8,056 nt of DNA, taken from positions 1-8,056 of the forward strand of contig QYQI01000048.1 in NCBI GenBank assembly GCA_007280825.1, given 5' to 3'. The stretch's first letter is position 1. Every line of letters starts with the position of its first letter. Made by a program: the position numbers and the translations under genes. Positions 1 to 6,261 of this stretch are shown here, one piece after another. Below the pieces are notes generated by a model. That model did no database searches, was not told where the DNA came from, and was given only the letters and a program-made list of their open reading frames with translations. The stretch comes from Ignavibacteriales bacterium. Its GTDB lineage: Bacteria; Bacteroidota; Ignavibacteria; Ignavibacteriales; Melioribacteraceae.

Positions 1-127
1 ATATTCACTTGAAGAAGTTGAATGTATGGGCGCTTGCGGCTACGCACCGATGATCGCAGTCAATGAAGATTATTTTGAAAATCTAAATAAAGAAAAAGTT
101 TTTGAAATTTTGGACTCGCTTAAATAA
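1..127 (+). CDS. nuoE: NADH-quinone oxidoreductase subunit E, C-terminal fragment (cut by window edge)
   Basis: This is the last 41 codons of a NuoE-type (24 kDa) subunit, the thioredoxin-like 2Fe-2S protein that partners NuoF in the NADH-oxidising arm of complex I. The frame begins at base 2 and ends at TAA 125-127. The visible peptide contains ECMGACGYAP, the second half of the family's four-cysteine 2Fe-2S site (Cys-x3-Cys). The first cysteine pair lies outside the window. After the motif comes the usual short tail ending in a helix-like segment (FEILDSLK). The stop codon overlaps the nuoF start by one base (TAATG), so the two genes are almost surely cotranscribed and translationally coupled. 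A HoxE/HydC-type subunit of an electron-bifurcating enzyme would look similar in this fragment, but the ordinary-length nuoF next to it favours NuoE. Confidence 0.9.
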   Translation, partial: YSLEEVECMGACGYAPMIAVNEDYFENLNKEKVFEILDSLK

Positions 128-1449
128 TGGAAAGAATAGTTCTTCCCCAAATAGAAAATCTCAATCAGATAGAAGTTTATCTTGCTAACGGCGGATTTGA
201 ATCCGCTAAAAAAGCATTTGCAAAAACTCCCGATGAAATTATTGATGAAGTAAAAAAATCCGGATTACGCGGTAGAGGCGGAGCGGCTTTCTCTGCAGGA
301 TTGAAGTGGAGTTTCATGCCGAAGACTACAGATAAGCCGAAGTATCTTTGTGTTAACGGCGATGAAAGCGAACCCGGTTCATTCAAGGACAGACAAATTT
401 TTGAAGATAATCCGTTTCAACTTATTGAAGGAGCAATCATAACTTGTTATGCAATCGGTGCTAAGGTTGCATATCTATACATTCGTGGTGAATATCATAA
501 ATGGATTAAGTTGATGCAGAAAGCTGTTGATGAAACTTACTCTCGCAGATTTCTCGGTGATAAGATGAAAGAAACATTCGGTATAGATTTTAGTTGTGAT
601 CTTTTTATTCACAAAGGTGCGGGCGCTTATATTTGCGGTGAAGAATCATCCTTAATGAATTCGATCGAAGGGTTGCGTGGTTATCCGCGTGTTAAACCAC
701 CGTTTCCGGCACAGCGTGGATTATGGAACTGCCCAACTACGATCAATAATGTCGAAACAATTACAAACGTTCCAGCAATAATTAAAAATGGTTGGGAATG
801 TTTTTCAAAAATCGGCGCACCCAAACATCCCGGTACAATTTTATTTGGAATTAGCGGCCACGTGAATAAACCCGGAGTCTATGAATTACCATCCGGAGTT
901 CTTCTAACAGATTTAATTTACAATGTAGCTGGCGGAGTCCCCGGGAATAAAAAAATTAAATGTGTAATACCCGGTGGTTCATCAATGCCGCCTTTACGCG
1001 GTGATCAGCTTGAGGGTGTTCGTATGGATGCTGAATCATTGAAAGAAGTTGGTTCAGCAATAGGTACTGGCGGAGTAATGGTAATGGATGAAGATACAAA
1101 TCTTCTCAAAGTTTTAATTCGCATTGCTCATTTCTATCATCATGAAAGCTGCGGGCAATGCACTCCTTGTCGTGAAGGAACCGGTTGGATGGAAAAGATT
1201 CTGCATAGAATAGATGAAGGACATGGGACTTCAGCAGATTTGGATTTATTGATAAGTGTTGCAAATAATATTGAAGGTAATACGATTTGCGCTCTTGGAG
1301 AAGCAGCGGCATGGCCTGTAAAGTTTATGATCACACGTTTCCGTGATGAATTTGAAAAATATGTGAATAAAAATATTTCCATTCCCGTTCCTAACAAAGT
1401 TCACTCGATGAGAGGAACGGCAGTGCCGTTGGCAGAAATACAAAAATAA
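127..1449 (+). CDS. nuoF: NADH-quinone oxidoreductase subunit F (NADH/FMN/4Fe-4S subunit)
   Basis: NuoF (51 kDa subunit) oxidises NADH at the tip of the peripheral arm of complex I and passes electrons via FMN to the N3 4Fe-4S cluster. The 440-residue product has the family signatures in order: glycine-rich nucleotide-binding loop GRGGAAFSAGLKW (residues 49-61), NGDESEPG (77-84), GAGAYICGEE (164-173), a SLBB-like middle part (about 235-285), and the cluster ligands ESCGQCTPC (Cys342, 345, 348) plus Cys388 in TICALGE. All four ligands are present and the length is normal, so the gene looks intact. It lacks the extra N-terminal 2Fe-2S and C-terminal ferredoxin domains of bifurcating-hydrogenase HydB subunits. 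The ATG overlaps the nuoE stop and has no clear Shine-Dalgarno site, which fits translational coupling. A terminator follows directly and nuoG is not next, so nuoEF end this transcript. Confidence 0.96.
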   Translation: MERIVLPQIENLNQIEVYLANGGFESAKKAFAKTPDEIIDEVKKSGLRGRGGAAFSAGLKWSFMPKTTDKPKYLCVNGDESEPGSFKDRQIFEDNPFQLIEGAIITCYAIGAKVAYLYIRGEYHKWIKLMQKAVDETYSRRFLGDKMKETFGIDFSCDLFIHKGAGAYICGEESSLMNSIEGLRGYPRVKPPFPAQRGLWNCPTTINNVETITNVPAIIKNGWECFSKIGAPKHPGTILFGISGHVNKPGVYELPSGVLLTDLIYNVAGGVPGNKKIKCVIPGGSSMPPLRGDQLEGVRMDAESLKEVGSAIGTGGVMVMDEDTNLLKVLIRIAHFYHHESCGQCTPCREGTGWMEKILHRIDEGHGTSADLDLLISVANNIEGNTICALGEAAAWPVKFMITRFRDEFEKYVNKNISIPVPNKVHSMRGTAVPLAEIQK

Positions 1450-1478
1450 TTGAGAATTGCGAATTTAGAATTGAGAAT
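1449..1478 (+). repeat. Degenerate heptanucleotide tandem repeat after nuoF
   Basis: Four head-to-tail 7-base units start at the last base of the nuoF stop codon: ATTGAGA, ATTGCGA, ATTTAGA, ATTGAGA, then a partial AT. Units 1 and 4 are identical and the middle two each differ from them at one or two positions. It resembles the short tandemly repeated heptamers known from intergenic regions of some bacteria. No function can be read from it. It could also be chance in AT-rich spacer DNA. Confidence 0.55.
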
Positions 1479-1481
1479 ATG

Positions 1482-1511
1482 GGCGAATCTTTGGTTCGCC
1501 TTTATTATTTT
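1482..1511 (+). terminator. Intrinsic terminator of nuoEF
   Basis: GGCGAATC (1482-1489) pairs with GGTTCGCC (1493-1500), giving an 8-bp stem with one T-G wobble and a TTT loop. It is followed by the T-rich tract TTTATTATTTT (1501-1511). It lies 32 bases after the nuoF stop and separates nuoEF from the next gene. The stem core GGCGAATC recurs in the terminator at 4376-4397. Confidence 0.82.
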
Positions 1512-1543
1512 ATAACAGGTAAATCAATCTCTAAGACAGATAG

Positions 1544-2086
1544 ATGACAAGAATTAAAAATATCATGTTTCTTTTAGTTGCTTTCATATTTGCGTTCAAT
1601 TCGTTTGGATTCATTTATTATTTTTTGATCGAAAGAGAGAATGCAAAGGAAGAAGCATTTGAGGAAATAACTTTGTTAAAATCTAAAGATAAGGTTGAAG
1701 TTCTTTCTATTTCTAAATCCGTGATCAATGAAGGCAAAGTTTTTCAGCGTATCAATAAAAAAGAGATCAGATATGATGGAAAGATGTATGATATTTTAAA
1801 AGAAGAAACGCGATCAGATAAAATAATTTTTTATTGCGTTCATGACGAAAAAGAAGACAAACTTGAAAATGAGTTTGACAAGACAATTAACAAAAATCTA
1901 AACCAAAAAGCTGTAACAAACACATTTATAAATTTTAATCATCTGATTCAGTATGCCGAATATGGAAGAGTGCCGGGAATTGAATCGCCAATTCAAAAAG
2001 TAAAATATTCAAACTATATGAATAATAATTACCATCTAAACACACCGAAAGTATTAACTCCGCCTCCAAAGTTTTCACTCATCTAA
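1544..2086 (+). CDS. Small membrane-anchored protein of unknown function, upstream of TonB receptor
   Basis: The function is unknown. The 180-residue product starts MTRIKN and has one hydrophobic helix at about residues 7-29, flanked by positive charge on the N-terminal side. This predicts either a single-pass inner-membrane protein with the rest in the periplasm, or an uncleaved signal. The body is highly charged and rich in Lys, Glu and Asn. It contains KKEIRYDGKMYDILKEE (72-88) followed by a beta-like segment KIIFYCVHDEKED (93-105), then a helical stretch and an extended Pro-rich tail, TPPPKF (172-177). From memory, proteins with this layout (one TM, an 'RYxGKMYDI' motif, 'YCxxDxKE', PPP tail) sit beside TonB receptors in Bacteroidota-type genomes; I cannot verify this here. 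There is a single Cys98 and no His-rich metal motif. The start has no strong Shine-Dalgarno site; Met8 (1565) is an alternative but would remove the basic N-terminus. A -10-like TATAAC (1511-1516) lies upstream, without a convincing -35. It lies 128 bases before the receptor gene on the same strand. Confidence 0.8.
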   Translation: MTRIKNIMFLLVAFIFAFNSFGFIYYFLIERENAKEEAFEEITLLKSKDKVEVLSISKSVINEGKVFQRINKKEIRYDGKMYDILKEETRSDKIIFYCVHDEKEDKLENEFDKTINKNLNQKAVTNTFINFNHLIQYAEYGRVPGIESPIQKVKYSNYMNNNYHLNTPKVLTPPPKFSLI

Positions 2087-2168
2087 ACAAAATTTTTTAA
2101 TTAAATCATTTCTAATCTAACGTAACAAGAATGAAGTATATTATTTTATCTTCAACTCGCTAAAAGGG

Positions 2169-2185
2169 TTTGATTATTAATCAAA
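2169..2185. promoter_or_regulatory. Perfect 17-bp palindrome, candidate operator of the TonB receptor gene
   Basis: TTTGATTA-T-TAATCAAA is an exact inverted repeat with 8-base arms and a one-base centre, ending 29 bases before the receptor start codon. The 7-1-7 core (TTGATTA-T-TAATCAA) has the geometry of Fur-family operators, although its bases only partly match the classical Fur box. It also resembles an FNR/CRP half-site pair (TTGAT...ATCAA), but with a 5-base rather than 4-base spacer. A regulator-binding role is inferred from symmetry and position only. Confidence 0.45.
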
Positions 2186-2203
2186 AAATAATTTTTAGAT
2201 TTG
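2169..2203 (+). promoter_or_regulatory. Possible Bacteroidota-type promoter of the TonB receptor gene
   Basis: TTTG (2169-2172) and TAGATTTG (2196-2203) match the -33 TTTG and -7 TAnnTTTG elements described for Bacteroidota. The gap of 23 bases is at the long end of what is accepted. The -33 element would lie inside the palindrome at 2169-2185, which would suit repression. Against it, transcription would start at about 2208-2211 and leave almost no leader, in conflict with the Shine-Dalgarno site at 2206-2209. It is also unclear whether this lineage uses such promoters. Confidence 0.22.
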
Positions 2204-2205
2204 GC

Positions 2206-2209
2206 GGAG
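2206..2209 (+). promoter_or_regulatory. Ribosome binding site fixing the receptor start at 2215
   Basis: GGAG lies 5 bases before ATG 2215. It decides the start: the upstream in-frame TTG at 2170 has no such site, lies inside the palindrome, and would put 15 extra residues ahead of a clean signal peptide. Confidence 0.65.
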
Positions 2210-2214
2210 TTCAC

Positions 2215-4347
2215 ATGAAAAGAATTATTCTTTTTATTCTTATATCAATTTCATTTGTACAAGCACAGCAAAAAACTCAAACAGACACTTTAACTTATGA
2301 GATGAAACAAATTTCAGTTACTGCAACTCGCTATGCTGAAAATCTTTTGGAAATTCCTTATGCAGTTTCAATACTTCAATCGCAACAATTAAAAAACTTA
2401 CGCGGTTACGGATTGGATGAAGCTCTTTCTACAATTCCAGGAGTTTTAGCACAGTCGAGATCGGGTAATCAAGATGTACGGCTTGTAATCCGCGGATTTG
2501 GAGCTCGTGGTGCCGGTGACAGATCTAATTCAGGTACATCACGAGGAATCCGTGTTATGGTTGATGGAATTCCCGAAACAGAGCCAGACGGCAGAACATC
2601 ATTCGATCAAATTGATTTAAGCATTGCTGATAATATTGAAGTCATTCGTTCAAATGCTTCAGCGATTTGGGGAAATGCAGCGGGAGGAGTTGTAAATCTT
2701 TCTACAGTACCTACAGAAACAAATGAAGGAATTACATTACGTTCACTTGCCGGAAGTTTTGGATTCAATCAGTTTCAAGTGAAAGCAAATACAAATTTTC
2801 AGAATGGGGAAATCTTTACATCGCTCTCAAATAGTAATTTAGATGGATGGAGAAACCATTCTTCCAGTTTTAGAACTTTGTTCAATTTGGGATTTGTTTC
2901 AAATCTTGGTGAAGCAACAAAACTCGGAGTATTTCTTTCTAGTGTCTCAAATATGTTTCATATTCCGGGACCATTAACGCAAAAGCAATTTGATGCTGAT
3001 CCGACTCAATCAAATCCAACATACGAACAAAGGGATGAACGCCGGTTCAATCGCTTGGGTAAAATTGGAATTACTTTGAATCATGATTTTGATAGCTCAA
3101 ATGGTATTTCGGGAATGGTTTTTGTAAATCCAAAATATTTACAGCGTTCAGAACGCGGGACTTTTCGAGATTTCACACGTTATCATGTCGGTGGAAATTT
3201 GATGTATAATAATTATTCCCCGCTCTCTTCTACAATACAAAATAAATTTGTAGTTGGTGCCGATGAAGCATACCAAGACGGTGCAATTTTATTTTACAGT
3301 TTGTCACCGACCAATTCGCGCGGAGATGTATTAAAGGATAATAAAAGAGAAGGAGCTAACACATTTGGTGCTTTTGTCCAAGATGAAATTCTTTTCAATG
3401 AAAAATTGAGTGTTATAATCGGTGCACGATATGATAATATTACTTATTACAGTGAAAGTTTTATAACATCCGGATACGGATTACAAACAAAATCGTTTGA
3501 ACATCTTACTCCAAAAGCTGGAATTACATATCGTTTATCTCCTACTCAAAGTTTGTATGCAAATTTGGGCGGGGGAATTGAAGTCCCGGCAGGAAATGAA
3601 ACTGACCCCGCTGGTACATACGGACAAGATCTAATCTATTTATTAAATTCTTTACTTGATCCGATCATTTCAACAACTTATGAAATCGGTACGAAGCAAT
3701 TAATTGCATTTCAGAAAAACGATCTTTTAAAAAATTTTTCGTATGATTTAGCACTTTACTACATTGATATTAAGAATGATATCATTCCTTACCGCGGCGG
3801 AAGATTTTATTTCACTGCCGGTAAGACTCAGCGTATGGGTGTAGAACTCGGTACTTCGGTTCAATTTACTCGTGGATTTTCATTCAATGGCGCTTTTACA
3901 TTCTCGAACAACAAGTACCAAGAATATCTTGTTGATTCGGTTCATTATGATTTGAACAAGGCAGGTAAGTTTGCTAATTACAAAGACAATAAAGTTGCCG
4001 GCATTCCGGATTTCTTTTATAATGTTGGATTAACATACGCACCTGTTGAACTGAACGGAGTTTTTGTTTCAGTTACATTAAATGGAATTGAAAAATATTT
4101 TGTTGATGATGCTAATACTTTATCGGTTCCATCGTTCAATGTCATAAACACAACAATTGGATTGAACAAACCGATTAAGTTAATTGGTGATCTTTCGTTT
4201 ACAGGATTTTTGACAATCAATAACCTATTTGATTTAAAATTTGTGTCGTCTGCTTTTATTAATCCGGATATTATTAACAATGAAGCTGTGTATCTTGAAC
4301 CCGGTATGCCGAGAAATGTAGTGTTGTCGATTTCATTTAGTTATTAA
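2215..4347 (+). CDS. TonB-dependent outer-membrane receptor, YncD/FecA-like plug
   Basis: This is an outer-membrane gated porin that imports a scarce ligand with TonB-ExbBD energy. The 710-residue product, read from ATG 2215, has a signal peptide (MKRIILFILISISFVQA, cleavage likely after residue 17). A TonB-box-like segment, MKQISVTATR (30-39), follows. The plug spans about 45-165, with RLVIRGFGARG (89-99), RVMVDGIPETEPDG (113-126), QIDL (132-135), IEVIRSNASAIWGNAAGGVVNLS (141-163, split here as IEVIRSNASAIWG and NAAGGVVNLS). A 22-strand-type barrel fills the rest and ends in PGMPRNVVLSISFSY, with the C-terminal aromatic residue needed for barrel assembly. The DGIPxxxPDG and QIDL wording resembles the E. 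coli YncD (PqqU) plug more than siderophore receptors, with a Gly/Ser-rich insert at 99-109. There is no carboxypeptidase-like N-terminal domain, so it is not SusC type. The substrate cannot be read from the sequence: iron chelates or a cofactor such as PQQ are options. The gene is convergent with the peptidase gene downstream. Confidence 0.93.
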   Translation: MKRIILFILISISFVQAQQKTQTDTLTYEMKQISVTATRYAENLLEIPYAVSILQSQQLKNLRGYGLDEALSTIPGVLAQSRSGNQDVRLVIRGFGARGAGDRSNSGTSRGIRVMVDGIPETEPDGRTSFDQIDLSIADNIEVIRSNASAIWGNAAGGVVNLSTVPTETNEGITLRSLAGSFGFNQFQVKANTNFQNGEIFTSLSNSNLDGWRNHSSSFRTLFNLGFVSNLGEATKLGVFLSSVSNMFHIPGPLTQKQFDADPTQSNPTYEQRDERRFNRLGKIGITLNHDFDSSNGISGMVFVNPKYLQRSERGTFRDFTRYHVGGNLMYNNYSPLSSTIQNKFVVGADEAYQDGAILFYSLSPTNSRGDVLKDNKREGANTFGAFVQDEILFNEKLSVIIGARYDNITYYSESFITSGYGLQTKSFEHLTPKAGITYRLSPTQSLYANLGGGIEVPAGNETDPAGTYGQDLIYLLNSLLDPIISTTYEIGTKQLIAFQKNDLLKNFSYDLALYYIDIKNDIIPYRGGRFYFTAGKTQRMGVELGTSVQFTRGFSFNGAFTFSNNKYQEYLVDSVHYDLNKAGKFANYKDNKVAGIPDFFYNVGLTYAPVELNGVFVSVTLNGIEKYFVDDANTLSVPSFNVINTTIGLNKPIKLIGDLSFTGFLTINNLFDLKFVSSAFINPDIINNEAVYLEPGMPRNVVLSISFSY

Positions 4348-4370
4348 TTATTACTTAGTTATATAAATAA

Positions 4371-4400
4371 AAAAAGGCGAATCAATTATGATTCGCCTTT
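4371..4400. terminator. Bidirectional intrinsic terminator between convergent genes
   Basis: GGCGAATCA (4376-4384) and TGATTCGCC (4389-4397) form a perfect 9-bp stem with a 4-base loop, extended by flanking A/T pairs (AAA 4373-4375 with TTT 4398-4400). Plus-strand transcripts of the receptor gene meet TTTCTGTTT after the stem. Minus-strand transcripts meet TTTTTTTATTT, the stronger tract. It lies 28 bases after the receptor stop and 17 bases after the peptidase stop, so it serves both. Confidence 0.9.
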
Positions 4401-4414
4401 CTGTTTACTGCGAA

Positions 4415-6220
4415 CTATTTCGCAATCAATTCTACATTGAAAGTCATTTCTTTTCCATCTCGTTGGACAACAACATCAACTTTATCACCGGCTTTGTAAT
4501 CTTGAACTGCATACATAAAATCATAAATATTGGCAACTGTTTTAGGACCAAATTTTACGATGATATCACCCGCTTTCATTCCGGCTTTGGCCGCAGGACT
4601 TCCATCAGTTACTCCGGATAATTTATAACCGTTTCCATTGTAACCAAACTCTGGAACTGTACCAACTGTAACGCGTGTTCTTCCGCCTCCTCCGGCTCTT
4701 TGTGCCGGTTCTTCAACTTTAACATAATCCGGTCGTTTTTCTAAGTTATCAACATCAAGCGCAATATCAAAAACATAGTTAGCAACTTTAGCTTCACCTT
4801 CACAATTTATTTTTTCAGGTTTATCAGATGGTTTGTGATAATCCGAATGTGTTCCAGTAAAGAAGAAAAGAACCGGAACGTTTTTATTTGAGAATGCTTG
4901 GTGATCACTGCCGCCCGATCCGCCATCGCTCATTCCTAATTTAAAGCTGTAACTGTTTTTTTGATTTAACAATTCCTTCCACATAGAAGAGGTACCTGAA
5001 CCAATGATGGTCAAACTGTTTTCTTCATTCAAACGTCCGATCATATCCATGTTTAACATTGCATCAACATTTTTAATATCAACAGGAAAATTATTCGTCA
5101 TGTAAGTTGAACCAAGAATTCCGAGTTCTTCACCTGAAAAAGCTACGAAGATCATGCTACGTTTAAATAATCCTTGCATTGAGGCAAATTTCTCAGCGAC
5201 TTCCAATACTCCGGTTGTACCGGATGCATTATCATCAGCGCCATTGTGAATTTGTTTGTCTTTACCTTTGTACATCGAAGATTCTTTGAGTTGATCAATT
5301 CCAAGATGGTCGTAATGTGCACCGATTACAATAAATTCATTTTTCAAAACCGGATCGCTTCCTTCGATCATTCCGGCAACATTTCTTCCTTTCTTCTCAA
5401 TTTCTTTTACATCAGTTGAAAGAGAAACTTTGGCATTCTTAAATGCAAAAGACGATGGCTTTTTAGAAACATCAATCTGCTTTTGGAATTCGTTAAAGTT
5501 TTGTCCCTCACTTTTAAAAAGTTCATCAACAAAACTTCTTTTTACATGTTGAACGGAAATATTTTTCATTGCTGGTGCACCATCGTAACGTAGTTCCATC
5601 AAAGGATCATCATCATTTTTGGGCGTATATCCGTTGACTAAAATGATTGCAAGAGCACCTTTCTCTTTTGCGACTGTTGCCTTGTTCCTAAAAGAAGCAT
5701 ATTTGTCAAACTCCGACCTGGAACTATCATGCTCTGGATGATACCGCATAACAACTACAGTTTTTCCTTTTACATCAATACCTTCATAGTCATCGTAATT
5801 TAATTTAGGTGCAGAAATACCATATCCTGCAAAAACTAAATCTCCACTAACTTTTCCTTTACCGGAATATGCAACTGTAGTATAATCAATTCCGGTTTTA
5901 AGATTTTGTTTTTTACCCCTCACATCAAATGTAAGAGAGTTAGCTTTTGTCATTTCAACTTTTTCGATAAAAGGAAATTCTTGAAACCAATTTCCTTTGA
6001 AAGCGGGTTGTAATCCGTAAAGTTGGAATTCACTTTTGATATAATCTCCGGCTAATCTTTCTTCAGGACTTCCTGTGAATCGTCCCTTCATTGCATCTGA
6101 TGCCAGGTAGAAGACGTTGGCTTTAATTTCTTCTGCAGTTATTTCTGGTCTGTGAATTTTATTTTGTGCTTGGATAGAAACGATAAATAGAATTATCAAT
6201 AGAAATGAAATTCTCTTCAT
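4415..6220 (-). CDS. Exported M28-family zinc peptidase with PA and PDZ domains
   Basis: This is a predicted secreted or periplasmic di-zinc aminopeptidase of MEROPS family M28. The 601-residue product has a signal peptide (MKRISFLLIILFIVSIQA, cleavage near 18). An N-terminal M28 segment follows (about 28-85), then a PA domain inserted at about 115-270 (GDLVFAGYGI at 126-135) and the catalytic core at about 280-490. All expected ligands are visible by family alignment from memory: His302 (GAHYDHLG), Asp330 (NGADDNASG), catalytic Glu364 and ligand Glu365 (FSGEELG), Asp392 (LNMDMIG) and His462 (DYHKPSD). GGSDHQAF (436-443) is also typical. A Gly-rich linker (RAGGGGRTR) leads to a C-terminal PDZ domain (about 520-598, SPAAKAGMKAGDIIVKF), which may bind peptide ends or place substrates. 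ATG 6220 is supported by GAGGA 5 bases upstream. It is probably the last gene of the feoB unit, 41 bases after the MBL gene. It likely digests peptides for nutrition; a link to metal uptake is not shown by the sequence. Confidence 0.93.
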   Translation of the reverse strand: MKRISFLLIILFIVSIQAQNKIHRPEITAEEIKANVFYLASDAMKGRFTGSPEERLAGDYIKSEFQLYGLQPAFKGNWFQEFPFIEKVEMTKANSLTFDVRGKKQNLKTGIDYTTVAYSGKGKVSGDLVFAGYGISAPKLNYDDYEGIDVKGKTVVVMRYHPEHDSSRSEFDKYASFRNKATVAKEKGALAIILVNGYTPKNDDDPLMELRYDGAPAMKNISVQHVKRSFVDELFKSEGQNFNEFQKQIDVSKKPSSFAFKNAKVSLSTDVKEIEKKGRNVAGMIEGSDPVLKNEFIVIGAHYDHLGIDQLKESSMYKGKDKQIHNGADDNASGTTGVLEVAEKFASMQGLFKRSMIFVAFSGEELGILGSTYMTNNFPVDIKNVDAMLNMDMIGRLNEENSLTIIGSGTSSMWKELLNQKNSYSFKLGMSDGGSGGSDHQAFSNKNVPVLFFFTGTHSDYHKPSDKPEKINCEGEAKVANYVFDIALDVDNLEKRPDYVKVEEPAQRAGGGGRTRVTVGTVPEFGYNGNGYKLSGVTDGSPAAKAGMKAGDIIVKFGPKTVANIYDFMYAVQDYKAGDKVDVVVQRDGKEMTFNVELIAK

Positions 6221-6225
6221 GATTT

Positions 6226-6230
6226 TCCTC
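6226..6230 (-). promoter_or_regulatory. Ribosome binding site of the M28 peptidase gene
   Basis: On the minus strand, GAGGA precedes ATG 6220 by 5 bases. It is one of only two clear Shine-Dalgarno sites in the window. It shows that this gene starts translation independently, unlike the coupled MBL gene before it. Confidence 0.6.
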
Positions 6231-6261
6231 GGTAGTTTATAATGTTGTTGCCAAAATAATA

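Noticed and set aside
127..1449. HydB-type subunit of an electron-bifurcating hydrogenase
   Set aside because: The protein ends soon after the N3 cluster cysteine and has no extra ferredoxin domains, so ordinary NuoF fits better.
2170..2184. FNR/CRP box TTGAT-TATTA-ATCAA
   Set aside because: The spacer is 5 bases, whereas FNR sites need 4. The 7-1-7 reading of the same palindrome is more natural.
2184..2196. AAAAAT-A-ATTTTT inverted repeat next to the larger palindrome
   Set aside because: It is a low-complexity A/T run where such symmetry is expected by chance.
2170..2214. Upstream TTG start for the TonB receptor, adding 15 residues
   Set aside because: No ribosome binding site, it overlaps the palindrome, and the extra residues precede a textbook signal peptide. 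ATG 2215 has GGAG at 5 bases.
4388..4621. 77-codon plus-strand open frame over the 3' end of the peptidase gene
   Set aside because: It is antisense to the conserved PDZ domain, starts inside the terminator hairpin and has no recognisable features. The other short antisense frames in nuoF, the receptor and feoB were rejected likewise.
6221..6261. Frameshifted C-terminus of the MBL protein continuing into the spacer
   Set aside because: Reading the other two frames past the stop gives no RNase Z-like tail.
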